Shown: positions 7,246-15,609 of the stretch, in pieces
Layout of the letters: each line of letters opens with the position of its first letter
Numbering within the stretch: position 1 is the first letter of the stretch
Assembly (NCBI RefSeq): GCF_003026495.1
Contig: NZ_PYMA01000002.1
Span: 310,001-374,000, forward strand
Length of the DNA stretch: 64,000 bases
Reading direction: 5' to 3'
Source: Photobacterium sanctipauli
GTDB taxonomy: Bacteria; Pseudomonadota; Gammaproteobacteria; Enterobacterales; Vibrionaceae
Program-made: the position numbers and the translations under genes
Notes under the pieces: model-generated
The model's database searches: none
Told to the model about the DNA's origin: nothing
The model's input: the letters and a program-made list of their open reading frames with translations, nothing else

Positions 7246-8646
7246 TTATGCTGTTGCATCTTCACCGTCAAGGTTGACTTCTTCATCGCTGTTGAAGACC
7301 TCCATATCGGTTTGGCCCATTAGCTTACTGGTTACTGTACCCGCCGTAATAGAACCTGATACGTTCAGTGCGGTACGGCCCATGTCGATTAGCGGCTCGA
7401 TAGAAATTAGCAGGCCAGCCAGTGCAACCGGGAAGTCCATGGCCGATAGGACAATCAGTGCAGCAAAGGTAGCACCGCCACCGATACCCGCAACACCGAA
7501 TGAGCTAACGGTGATGATAGCCACTAGGGTGATAAGGAAACCGAAGTCCATTGGGTTGACACCCACGGTTGGCGCAATCATGACCGCTAGCATGGCAGGG
7601 TAGATACCCGCACAGCCGTTTTGGCCAATGGTTGAACCAAATGACGCAGCAAAGTTAGCGATACCACTCGGAATACCCAGGTGTTTCTCCTGAGTTTGCA
7701 CATTCATTGGGATTGAGCCCGCACTGGTACGTGAAGTAAAGGCAAATAGCAGCACAGGGATGACTTTCTTCAAGTGACGCATAGGGTTCAGGCCAACCAT
7801 TGCCACGATTGCAAGGTGGATACCGAACATGATGAAGAGTGCGCCGTAAGAAGCAATCACAAAGTTGGCTAGGTTAACGATATCTGCGTAGTTAGAGCCT
7901 GAAATCACTTTGGTCATCAGGGCTAGTACGCCGAAAGGAGTTAGGCGAAGTACTAGCGTCACCATGCGCATGACAATGGCTTGTGCTACGCCAATGAAGT
8001 TTTCGAATGAGGCAAATGCTTCAGGCTTTTTGCGAGCAATACCCGTTGCGGCAATGCCAATGAATACCGAGAAAATGACCACAGCAATGGTTGATGTGCG
8101 GCGGGCACCTGTCATATCTAGGAATGGGTTGGCAGGCAGGAACTCAATCATCAGCTTGGCAAACGACATGGCTTCAACCGAGCCAAGACGGTTTTCAAGC
8201 ATTTCGCCACGAGCGACCTCAGCCGCGCCAGAGGTTAGACCTTCTGCCGTCAGCCCAAATAGGTTTGCCATTGCAATACCCACTACCGCTGAAATCATGG
8301 TCGTGACAATCAATACACCAATTGTCATGCCACTGATCTTACCCAGCGAGGTACCGCCGTTTAGACGCAAAATGGCTGAGATGATCGATACCATTACCAA
8401 AGGAATGATGATCATCTGGAGCAACTTGACGTAGCCGACACCAACAATGTCAAAATATTCGATACTGGTTTTTATGACATCTGAGCCTGCACCGTAAAAG
8501 ATCTGTAGGGCACCACCAAAAATGATACCAAGCCCCAAACCGGCAAAAACACGCTTGGTAAAGGTGACATATTTAGTTTGTAAGCGATATAAAAAGAGAA
8601 TTAACGCGAGGAAAATCCCCAAGTTGACGATAACGCTGAAGGTCAT
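7246..8646 (-). CDS. tcyP: L-cystine:cation symporter, TcyP family
   Basis: A 466-residue sodium:dicarboxylate symporter-fold protein (SDF family), closest in character to B. subtilis TcyP and E. coli YdjN, which import L-cystine. N-terminal helices MTFSVIVNLGIFLALILFL, then KLLQMIIIPLVMVSIISAI near residue 75 and TSRTSAGSIPMNVQ near 305, which is the serine-rich hairpin loop of the family; GGGATFAALIVL near 385 belongs to the second hairpin region. AAAGGA precedes the ATG. The 183-base leader carries three palindromes (8685, 8717, 8759), and the YheO-like regulator gene lies directly upstream on the same strand. SDF carriers for glutamate or dicarboxylates are the alternative, but the N-terminus favours TcyP. 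Confidence 0.85.
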   Translation of the reverse strand: MTFSVIVNLGIFLALILFLYRLQTKYVTFTKRVFAGLGLGIIFGGALQIFYGAGSDVIKTSIEYFDIVGVGYVKLLQMIIIPLVMVSIISAILRLNGGTSLGKISGMTIGVLIVTTMISAVVGIAMANLFGLTAEGLTSGAAEVARGEMLENRLGSVEAMSFAKLMIEFLPANPFLDMTGARRTSTIAVVIFSVFIGIAATGIARKKPEAFASFENFIGVAQAIVMRMVTLVLRLTPFGVLALMTKVISGSNYADIVNLANFVIASYGALFIMFGIHLAIVAMVGLNPMRHLKKVIPVLLFAFTSRTSAGSIPMNVQTQEKHLGIPSGIANFAASFGSTIGQNGCAGIYPAMLAVMIAPTVGVNPMDFGFLITLVAIITVSSFGVAGIGGGATFAALIVLSAMDFPVALAGLLISIEPLIDMGRTALNVSGSITAGTVTSKLMGQTDMEVFNSDEEVNLDGEDATA

Positions 8647-8684
8647 TTTTTCATTCCTTTAAAAGTGAAACATACAAAACTTCA

Positions 8685-8704
8685 AGTTATGCCAAGGCAT
8701 AACT
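8685..8704. promoter_or_regulatory. 20-bp palindrome before tcyP
   Basis: AGTTATGCCAAGGCATAACT is a perfect dyad of two 9-base arms with a 2-base centre, 39 bases upstream of the tcyP start. Confidence 0.6.
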
Positions 8705-8716
8705 ACTCATTTTTCT

Positions 8717-8732
8717 GCAATAGAGCTATTGC
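8717..8732. promoter_or_regulatory. 16-bp palindrome before tcyP
   Basis: GCAATAGAGCTATTGC has 7-base arms around a 2-base centre. It lies between the other two dyads in the tcyP leader. Confidence 0.45.
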
Positions 8733-8758
8733 AATTATTTGTTACTGACGTCCTATCA

Positions 8759-8772
8759 GGCACAACTGTGCC
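8759..8772. promoter_or_regulatory. 14-bp palindrome before tcyP
   Basis: GGCACAACTGTGCC has 6-base arms around a 2-base centre. The GGCA/TGCC halves recall, in opposite order, the core of the dyad at 8685. Confidence 0.45.
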
Positions 8773-8829
8773 ATGTACTAATTTCAATAATTAATACAGT
8801 TAGAATTTATTAATAAAATTGTGCTTGGT

Positions 8830-9495
8830 TTATATCTCTTGCTTATGATTTCTTATATGCAAATATACCGTGTGTTTGGATATACCTAATTTATCTGCGA
8901 CAAGTGCGGGTGATTCTTTTAACTCAAAGATCCCGCGGTCATACAGTTGGCAAATAATTTCTTTGTTTCTTAAGTTGCTGGCCAATGTTGGATCATTGTT
9001 AACTTGAGCGATGATCTGGCTAATGAGATCATCTACCGAAGTGGCAAATGTTTCGCTATGTATTGGCTCTTTACTTTCTTGCGTTGCGGCGGGCAAGGTA
9101 AAGGCTTCCAGCAAGCTGGCGATAGGAGCGTTCAAGCTGAAGTTTACGCACAACATGCCAATCGGGTTGCCAGCACGGTTACAAATGGTGGTCGATGCCG
9201 ACTTCATCATCTGTCCGTCTTTGGTGCGGGTGAAATAGGTGCTCCACTTAGTGCCGCATTTGGCGGTAAGCTTTTGCAGTGCAAAGTCTGTAACTGGGGC
9301 ACCAGCCTGTCTTCCGGTGACGTGACCATTGGCAATCTTGGTGACAGACGATTGTAAGTTGTTGAATGAATGGAGCACGACCTCACAGCTGCTACCAAAC
9401 AGGGAGGCTATCGCATCCACTGCTGGCTCCCATGAAGCAATCAATAGTTGGTCTTCTGTTAACTCAGAGGGGATCTGAGCGGTTTTCATATCCAT
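8830..9495 (-). CDS. YheO/DauR-like transcriptional regulator (PAS-like + HTH)
   Basis: A 221-residue regulator. Residues about 12-125 form a YheO-type PAS-like domain (LIASWEPAVDAIASLFGSSCEVVLHSFNNLQSS, then ANGHVTGRQAGAP, and KSASTTICNRAGNPIGMLCVNFS). Residues about 165-221 are the HTH_22-type DNA-binding end, with LVADKLGISKHTVYLHIRN at the C-terminus. E. coli DauR, a D-arginine-utilisation regulator, has this architecture. I take the ATG at 9495 as start because GAGGAG lies just ahead of it; the frame stays open upstream to 9615 but that extension has no ribosome site and lies outside the conserved domain. Position suggests control of tcyP and the disulfide reductase gene. Confidence 0.83.
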   Translation of the reverse strand: MDMKTAQIPSELTEDQLLIASWEPAVDAIASLFGSSCEVVLHSFNNLQSSVTKIANGHVTGRQAGAPVTDFALQKLTAKCGTKWSTYFTRTKDGQMMKSASTTICNRAGNPIGMLCVNFSLNAPIASLLEAFTLPAATQESKEPIHSETFATSVDDLISQIIAQVNNDPTLASNLRNKEIICQLYDRGIFELKESPALVADKLGISKHTVYLHIRNHKQEI

Positions 9496-9846
9496 ACTAA
9501 ACTCCTCACTCAACGATGGGTAATTTACCCCTTTAGGAGTAAAAAAAAGTTGAGTTAGGTCCGCATGTTCATAATGGAATGTAAACTGGGGTAAATTTGT
9601 GTCAGAAACCAGCACTTGTGCACAAAAATTTGGTGCTTCAAGCCTAAATTATCAACGCGGAATTAACATTTATTTAATTAACTTTTTCGGCTGAATAAAC
9701 AAATGGTAATTCAATAGCGTTGGATTAAATTTTTGGATTAGGTGATTTTATGCTTGGCATAATATTCGATTATGCTTGATTGTTTATGCGATACCAGCCA
9801 GCCAAATAGAATGCATGTATTTGTTAATTTATCGGGTTACAGATAA
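9496..9846. other. Intergenic, 351 bases, AT-rich
   Basis: Holds the promoter region of the YheO-like regulator and the 3' flank of the ABC1-kinase gene. I see no convincing terminator, small gene or RNA in it. Confidence 0.5.
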
Positions 9847-11175
9847 TTAATAATCGTGCATCTCTTTTAAAATATAGTGATGAAATAGCTTGTTCACATT
9901 CACTTTGGATTTTAATCGTGCCGCAAGTAAATATAATCCGCCGAGTTTACGGTGAAAGAAAATGGCATCGGCCGGTGGTGTATGCCAATAGTTTTCTTTC
10001 ATGCTTAATTGCGTACCTGCATCCCTGATCCTCAATGCGAGATCGCTTTCACCAAAATCAAAAGTCTTATTCATTCGGATGGGTTCACAGGCTTCAAGGC
10101 AGAGCTCAACTACGGCTGCTTGTTGAGAGGCTGTAATGGGTTGAGCGAAAAAGCCGATTTGCTTTAAAGCCTGTGTCATACCATCGGTATCAGTATTGAT
10201 TGCATGGCTGAGTAGTTGCTGGTAACCGGTCGAAACATGCTCTGGATAGCGGCGAGTAGCGCCAAAATCCAGTAACACAAGGCGGCCAGTATCTAGCTGG
10301 AACAAAAAGTTGGCAAAGTTCGGGTCAGTCTGAACCAGCCTGAACTCGAACATTTCCTTGAACAGTAGCTCGAAGGCTAATGCCATTACACTATCACGCA
10401 CCGATTGTGGTTGATGAAGCAGTGATTCAATGGGTTCACCTTCAACAAAGTCCATCGCAAGGATATTGGCTGTAGTCAGTGATGCATGAACCGATGGGAT
10501 CAGAAAGCGCTTGTCATCGGCTAGTAAGGATTTGTACTGTTCAAGCAGCTCGGCCTCTAGCAGATAGTCAGCCTCACAATGAAGTTGTGTTTTGGCCTCG
10601 CTTAATAATTCTGAATAGTCGACCTCTTTTGGCAACAAACCAGATAGATTAAGCAGCGTCGCAACGTTATCAACATCGCTATCGATGCTGTCTTTGATGC
10701 CTGGATACTGAATCTTAAGCGCAACAGGTTGACCTTCGAGGGTTGTCGCCTTGTGGACTTGCCCGATTGATGCCGCAGCGATGGGGTAAAAGGAGAAGGT
10801 TTGAAAACGGTCCTGCCAATCAATTTCCCATTCGTTTTGCAATGTCGTGTTCAACTGGCTGATAGGCATGGCATTCGCTTCTGCACGAAGCCGAGAAAGC
10901 AACTCTGCTAACTCGGGGGGGAGTAGGTCACCCGCATCCATGGACAAGAGTTGTCCAACCTTCATTGCCGCGCCGCGTAACTGGGCCAGCTGGTCGGCGA
11001 CCCGTTTGGCATTCGAAGGGGTCAATAGCAGTTCACTGGCTTTCGGGCGGTTACCTTGTGCCAATTGTTTTACCCCTTCGCTGACCATTCCCCCGGCAAT
11101 ACGCGAAGCTAGCAGACCAAGCCTACTCATCCTTGACAATCGCCCCTTCGGTACCTTCGTTGAATTATTTTGCAT
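9847..11175 (-). CDS. ABC1/AarF (UbiB-like) atypical kinase
   Basis: A 442-residue protein of the ABC1/ADCK family. The family-specific KxGQ motif is seen as AMKVGQLLSMD near residue 90, the alanine-rich loop as AAASIGQVH near 133, the ATP-binding lysine in VALKIQYPG near 152, and the catalytic/metal motifs as LVQTDPNFANFLF and LVLLDFGATR near 285-310. Relatives such as UbiB support ubiquinone synthesis and lipid handling, acting more as ATPases than protein kinases. It lacks the two C-terminal transmembrane helices of UbiB, so it is the shorter, probably peripheral type found beside other genes. It lies 128 bases downstream of ecfT on the same strand; a functional link is not evident. Confidence 0.85.
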   Translation of the reverse strand: MQNNSTKVPKGRLSRMSRLGLLASRIAGGMVSEGVKQLAQGNRPKASELLLTPSNAKRVADQLAQLRGAAMKVGQLLSMDAGDLLPPELAELLSRLRAEANAMPISQLNTTLQNEWEIDWQDRFQTFSFYPIAAASIGQVHKATTLEGQPVALKIQYPGIKDSIDSDVDNVATLLNLSGLLPKEVDYSELLSEAKTQLHCEADYLLEAELLEQYKSLLADDKRFLIPSVHASLTTANILAMDFVEGEPIESLLHQPQSVRDSVMALAFELLFKEMFEFRLVQTDPNFANFLFQLDTGRLVLLDFGATRRYPEHVSTGYQQLLSHAINTDTDGMTQALKQIGFFAQPITASQQAAVVELCLEACEPIRMNKTFDFGESDLALRIRDAGTQLSMKENYWHTPPADAIFFHRKLGGLYLLAARLKSKVNVNKLFHHYILKEMHDY

Positions 11176-11303
11176 ATCACTTACCGCGTTTATTAGTCAG
11201 GGAGGGCTATTTATCACCCTCCTAGCATACGGGGAGTCACCAGAAATGGTTCATAATTTAAGGTTAGTGTGCGATGCAAATGGTGAAAAGCGCGTTTCAC
11301 CGA

Positions 11304-12143
11304 TTAAAACGGGTACCAGAAGAGCTGTTCGGACTGGTAGCGATTGATAAGACCGGCGACAAGTACCAAGGTGACAAGAACCAGTACCGCGTAGTCCGTT
11401 TTTGTCATCGGTTTTAGGCTGTACCAGGTGCGCTTGTTATTGCGGCCAAAGCCGCGGAGTGTCATGGCATTAGAAATGACATCGGCGCGATCTAGGCTTG
11501 AAAAAATCAGCGGCCCAAGAATTTTGGCTACGTTTTTTATCCGGGTTAGTACGGGAGCCTTTTTTGAAATATCGACGCCACGCGCCTGCTGTGCATGCAT
11601 TATATTGATGAAGTCCTTGGTGACCTCCGGTAAGTAGCGCAAGGTCAAACTAACCGCATAGGCAATTCGGTAGGGCATACCTAGCTTGTTCAGGCTTGCC
11701 GAGAACTCCGTGGGATGCGTGGTGAACACAAATACCAAGGCTATCGGGAACATACTGAAATATTTCAGTGTTACGGTGACTAAGTAGAATAATGTTTCGC
11801 TGGTAATTGAGTATCGCTCACCCAGTGACAATAAGACCGTTTGTGAGCCCATATACTCTGTACCTTGCTGCGGGGCGATCAGGAACATGAATAGCGCATT
11901 GAGCATCAGTACCGTGGCGGTTCCCATCATCAAGGTCTTGTAGGCTGCAAAAGGTACCCGTGACAAGCGGAGCAAGCCAAGTCCAACGAGGATCAACAGG
12001 CTGATCACCCGGATATCAAAAGTGACCAAGACCATGGTTACCCAAGCAGAAAAAAGCAAAAACTTGGTGATGCCATTGAGAGCATGAAGTGGTGAGCCGG
12101 TATTAATGTAGCTAATACCGAATTTAATCTTGTTTGTTTTCAT
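11304..12143 (-). CDS. ecfT: ECF transporter transmembrane component EcfT
   Basis: A 279-residue energy-coupling factor T component (CbiQ/EcfT family) with five or six membrane helices. The two cytoplasmic Ala-Arg-Gly coupling motifs are visible as MHAQQARGVDI near residue 187 and SNAMTLRGFGRNN near 228, the second in a slightly changed form. The ATG overlaps the stop of the upstream ATPase gene (shared base at 12143), so the two are translationally coupled. With the A component and the UPF0397 S component it makes a complete vitamin-type importer in one operon. Confidence 0.88.
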   Translation of the reverse strand: MKTNKIKFGISYINTGSPLHALNGITKFLLFSAWVTMVLVTFDIRVISLLILVGLGLLRLSRVPFAAYKTLMMGTATVLMLNALFMFLIAPQQGTEYMGSQTVLLSLGERYSITSETLFYLVTVTLKYFSMFPIALVFVFTTHPTEFSASLNKLGMPYRIAYAVSLTLRYLPEVTKDFINIMHAQQARGVDISKKAPVLTRIKNVAKILGPLIFSSLDRADVISNAMTLRGFGRNNKRTWYSLKPMTKTDYAVLVLVTLVLVAGLINRYQSEQLFWYPF

Positions 12144-13837
12144 TATTTTACTTGTGCCTCATGTTGAATGAAGCAACGGATAAAGTTATCAATGCGCTCG
12201 ATACCCAACGCTTCTGCAAGCGTGTATAGGCTGGTGACGGTTAGATTGGCTTCTTCAAGCAGCGCCGGTTGGCTGAAAATATTATTGACGCTACTGTCGG
12301 CAAGCAACTTGCTGTCCGCTATGACCACCGCGCGCGAGGTGTACTCCAGCACAAGGTGCATGTCGTGTGAGATGATCACTATGGTAATGCCAAGCTTTTC
12401 GTTAAGCTCGCGAATGAAATCCATCATGACGGTGTAGTGATGGTAGTCTTGGCCCGCCGTCGGTTCATCAAGGATCAGCAGCTCTGGTTCAAGCACCAAA
12501 ATGGTCGCGATGGTTACTCGCTTTTTCTGGCCGTAGCTTAAGGCATCAATTGGCCAGTGGCGGTAACGGCTTAAGCCACAGAGTTTGAGGGTAGCATGCA
12601 CTTTCTCTTCTACCTCTGCTTCTGGCACACCTCGGTTACGTAAGCCTGAGGCAACTTCATCAAAAATCATATGATGGGAAATCATGTGATTCGGGTTTTG
12701 CAGCACGATACCAATCTGTTGGCTACGTTCGAAAATGGTGGTGTCGGCCATGTTTTTGCCGTCAAACAGGATTTGGCCTTGGTCTGGCTCCAATACGCCC
12801 ATGATCAAGCGGGTGATAGTGGATTTTCCTGATCCATTCTTGCCAAGAATCGAGACAAACTCGCCTTTATGCACAGTAAAAGAGACATCTTCGAGGGTGT
12901 TGCGCTGACCATCATAGGAGTAGCTTAGGTTTTTTACTTCGAGCAGCGGCGCCGAGTCGTAACTAGGTAGGGTGATGTCACTTTGATGGAACCACGACAT
13001 AAGTTGCGGTTTGAACTTATCTAGGCAGAATTGCGATAAATACGCTGGCTTGTCAGATTGGTTGATCTCACAGCCTGCAGCCTTCAATGCCGATAGGTAA
13101 AGTGGTTCACGGATACCGTGCTTGGCCAATAGCGGGCTGGCCAATAGTTCATCCGGTGTCATATTGGCAACAATTTCGCCACGCTCCATAAGAATGATGC
13201 GATCGACGGGGCGATGAAGGACATCCTCAAGGCGGTGCTCGATAATCACGACGGTCTTTTCCGTCTCTTTATGGAGCTTGTCGATGATCTCAATGGTGGA
13301 TTTACCCGTTTTAGGATCAAGGCTAGCGAGTGGCTCGTCGAATAAGAGGATATCGACATCGTCGACCATGACACCGGCAAGCGATACGCGCTGTTTTTGG
13401 CCGCCGCTGAGGTCGAAAGGGGACAAGTGAAGCATATCTTCAAGTGCTAGCATCGCCGCAGTGTGTTTGACGACGTCGTGCATAGGGCCTGGGGCAACCA
13501 TTTGGTTCTCCAGGGCAAATGCAATATCTTCACCGATACTCAGACCGACAAACTGCCCGTCGGTGTCTTGAAGCACAGTACCTACTTGGTTGGTACATTG
13601 GTGAAGATCCATTTTTTGGGTGTCATTCCCGTTGAGCGTCAGGGTACCGCTAATATCACCCTTGACAGAAAATGGGATAAGTCCGTTTAAGCATTGGCCA
13701 AGGGTCGATTTACCGCTGCCGCTTGGTCCAATAATGACAACCTTTTCACCTTTCTCGATCGTTAAATTGATGTTTTTAAGGGTAGGTTTTTCCAACGCCC
13801 AGTATTTGAACGAGAAATCTGAAAACTTAATTGTCAT
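12143..13837 (-). CDS. ECF transporter ATPase with two fused ABC domains (EcfA-EcfA')
   Basis: A 564-residue protein containing two full ABC ATPase domains. Domain 1 has Walker [10 protein letters not shown] at residues 37-45, Q-loop near 90, signature LSGGQKQRV near 143 and Walker B ILLFDEP near 163. Domain 2 has GKNGSGKST at 332-340, signature LSYGQKKRV near 433 and LLILDEPT near 453. In most ECF systems the A and A' subunits are separate; the fusion is seen in the UPF0397-associated transporters of vibrios. It starts 3 bases after the S-component stop and overlaps ecfT by one base, so S-AA'-T form one operon. It powers import from the cytoplasmic face. Confidence 0.92.
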   Translation of the reverse strand: MTIKFSDFSFKYWALEKPTLKNINLTIEKGEKVVIIGPSGSGKSTLGQCLNGLIPFSVKGDISGTLTLNGNDTQKMDLHQCTNQVGTVLQDTDGQFVGLSIGEDIAFALENQMVAPGPMHDVVKHTAAMLALEDMLHLSPFDLSGGQKQRVSLAGVMVDDVDILLFDEPLASLDPKTGKSTIEIIDKLHKETEKTVVIIEHRLEDVLHRPVDRIILMERGEIVANMTPDELLASPLLAKHGIREPLYLSALKAAGCEINQSDKPAYLSQFCLDKFKPQLMSWFHQSDITLPSYDSAPLLEVKNLSYSYDGQRNTLEDVSFTVHKGEFVSILGKNGSGKSTITRLIMGVLEPDQGQILFDGKNMADTTIFERSQQIGIVLQNPNHMISHHMIFDEVASGLRNRGVPEAEVEEKVHATLKLCGLSRYRHWPIDALSYGQKKRVTIATILVLEPELLILDEPTAGQDYHHYTVMMDFIRELNEKLGITIVIISHDMHLVLEYTSRAVVIADSKLLADSSVNNIFSQPALLEEANLTVTSLYTLAEALGIERIDNFIRCFIQHEAQVK

Positions 13838-13840
13838 GCG

Positions 13841-14392
13841 TTAATCAGCCTCTTTTAGGTTGTAGCTTTGTTGTTTGCGTTTGGCGACAGACGTTAGGAT
13901 GAAATGGCCGACGATGGCGATAAGCAAGGTGTTACCCGCAGCAATGATGGTCAGCTGCGCAAGCACTTTGGTAAACGGTTCGGCATAAAGCACAGCGTCA
14001 AGAAAGGCTGAGCAACCATAGCCGACAACATTGCCGATAAAGGCAAGGAGGACAAAGAGGGTAAAGTCCCATTTAGAGAACAGGCCTTTCTCAATACGTT
14101 CTTTGGTGATTTTAGGGTAAAGTCCAATAAGCAGCCCAACAATGCCGGAGCCAAGTACCCAGGTGATCCAAACACCCCACCCGGCAAATAAGTCGGTCAC
14201 CCAGTGGCCAATAAAGCCAACCATAAAGCCGACAAACGGGCCAAAAAGTACCCCAAACAAGGCAAGTACAGCCATTGCTGGTTTCAGGGTAGTATTAGCA
14301 AAAACAGGGATACCAAACATGGGTAAACCACCGATGCCATACAAAGCAGCACCGATAGCAATAAGTACCACTGTTTTGGCAGAGAGATTCAT
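13841..14392 (-). CDS. ECF transporter S component, UPF0397 family
   Basis: A 183-residue integral membrane protein with six helices, matching the UPF0397/ECF-type S components: the N-terminal [20 protein letters not shown] includes the alanine-rich helix 1 that docks on EcfT, and [18 protein letters not shown] and [18 protein letters not shown] follow. S components bind the vitamin or metal substrate. The substrate of this family is not established; no TPP, FMN or cobalamin riboswitch elements are seen in the leader, so the sequence gives no hint. AAGG lies 7 bases before the ATG. First gene of the S-AA'-T operon. Confidence 0.87.
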   Translation of the reverse strand: MNLSAKTVVLIAIGAALYGIGGLPMFGIPVFANTTLKPAMAVLALFGVLFGPFVGFMVGFIGHWVTDLFAGWGVWITWVLGSGIVGLLIGLYPKITKERIEKGLFSKWDFTLFVLLAFIGNVVGYGCSAFLDAVLYAEPFTKVLAQLTIIAAGNTLLIAIVGHFILTSVAKRKQQSYNLKEAD

Positions 14393-14964
14393 GACATAAC
14401 CTTTATACTTTTAAAAGCGGCGGCAATCTTACAGCAAGCGTTCAAATAATGAAAATTGTTACTTTTCAGTGTCGAATTATTTGTTGCTTCTATAGGTCAA
14501 ACTAAGAGGGAGGGAAGACGTCGATTAAGGTTATGCCTTTATAGTGAGACAGTATTGAGCAATTTTGTATGCTAAGTTGGCCATGCCAGCATAGACTGAA
14601 CATTGGTATAATATTTGTTCAATTTTAGCCTTGATGTTTGATTTACATAGCTGATGTGTCATGCCTGTTTAATCTGTAACGGTGATTTTGCTGTGTGAAT
14701 CATAACCATCTGGATATGTTGAATTTTCTTCTTTATTTTTTTGTTTATATAGTAAATACTGCTGGTCGCTTCGTTTTATTTTGAAGCCTGTAAAATATGT
14801 ATCGTGCCCTTTTTGTCAAGCTCTAACTTGAAGTGAAAACTTGCGCTGAAACACAGAAACTGCATGGGTTCTTATTACAACTTAGGGTAGAATTGGGTAC
14901 TATCAGTAACAGCTATCCCGCCATTCCGGCTGGGTGCAGAGCCAAATCATATTGGAGATACAGC
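14393..14964. other. Divergent intergenic region, 572 bases
   Basis: AT-rich control region between the ECF operon and varA. I find no riboswitch consensus and no small ORF with a ribosome site. Reading frame continues upstream of varA to 14833 but without features of the receiver domain. Confidence 0.5.
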
Positions 14965-15609
14965 TTGATTAATGTATTCCTTGTAGATGATCACGAACTG
15001 GTTCGCACAGGGATCCGACGTCTTCTTGAAGATGTCCGTGGTATTAAAGTGGTAGGGGAAGCCGACAGTGGTGAAGAAGCCGTAAAGTGGTGTCGTAGCG
15101 AACATGCTGACATCATTCTTATGGACATGAATATGCCTGGTATCGGTGGCCTTGAAGCCACTCGAAAAATTTTACGCTTTAGTCCTGATGTAAAAATTAT
15201 TGTTCTGACGATTCACACCGAGAACCCATTCCCTACCAAGGTGATGCAAGCGGGTGCTGCGGGCTACCTGACCAAAGGGGCCGGGCCTGACGAAATGGTG
15301 AATGCCATCAGAATGGTAAATAGTGGTCAACGCTACATCTCGCCTGAAATTGCACAGCAAATGGCGCTCAGCCAGTTTGCCCCAGACTCAGAAAACCCAT
15401 TTAAAGAACTTTCTGAGCGTGAGCTGCAAATCATGATGATGATCACCAAGGGCCAGAAGGTGACTGACATTTCCGAGCAGTTAAACCTGAGTCCGAAAAC
15501 GGTGAACAGCTATCGTTACCGTCTTTTCAGTAAGCTGGATATTAATGGTGATGTCGAGCTGACTCACCTTGCTATTCGTCATGGAATGCTAGACACAGAG
15601 ACCTTGTAG
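14965..15609 (+). CDS. uvrY: Response regulator VarA/UvrY (GacA family)
   Basis: A 214-residue LuxR/FixJ-type response regulator. The receiver domain has DDH at residues 8-10, the phosphoacceptor Asp54 in LMDMNMPG and the lysine of LTKGAGPDE near 105; the C-terminal HTH (about 145-205) contains [13 protein letters not shown] and [19 protein letters not shown]. VarA is phosphorylated by the BarA/VarS hybrid kinase and drives the CsrB-type small RNAs that titrate CsrA. I choose the TTG at 14965, with GGAG 7 bases ahead, because it gives the canonical start of the family. The stop overlaps the uvrC start by one base, the usual uvrY-uvrC coupling. Confidence 0.95.
   Translation: MINVFLVDDHELVRTGIRRLLEDVRGIKVVGEADSGEEAVKWCRSEHADIILMDMNMPGIGGLEATRKILRFSPDVKIIVLTIHTENPFPTKVMQAGAAGYLTKGAGPDEMVNAIRMVNSGQRYISPEIAQQMALSQFAPDSENPFKELSERELQIMMMITKGQKVTDISEQLNLSPKTVNSYRYRLFSKLDINGDVELTHLAIRHGMLDTETL

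Noticed and set aside
7910..8434. 174-codon frame antisense to tcyP
   Set aside because: Composition (Met/Thr/Ile/Ala-rich) is the mirror of membrane helix codons in the real gene.
14833..14964. N-terminal extension of varA
   Set aside because: The receiver domain starts at the TTG at 14965, which has a good ribosome site; the extension has no conserved content.
14393..14964. Vitamin riboswitch before the ECF operon
   Set aside because: I looked for TPP, FMN and cobalamin core motifs on the minus strand and saw none.
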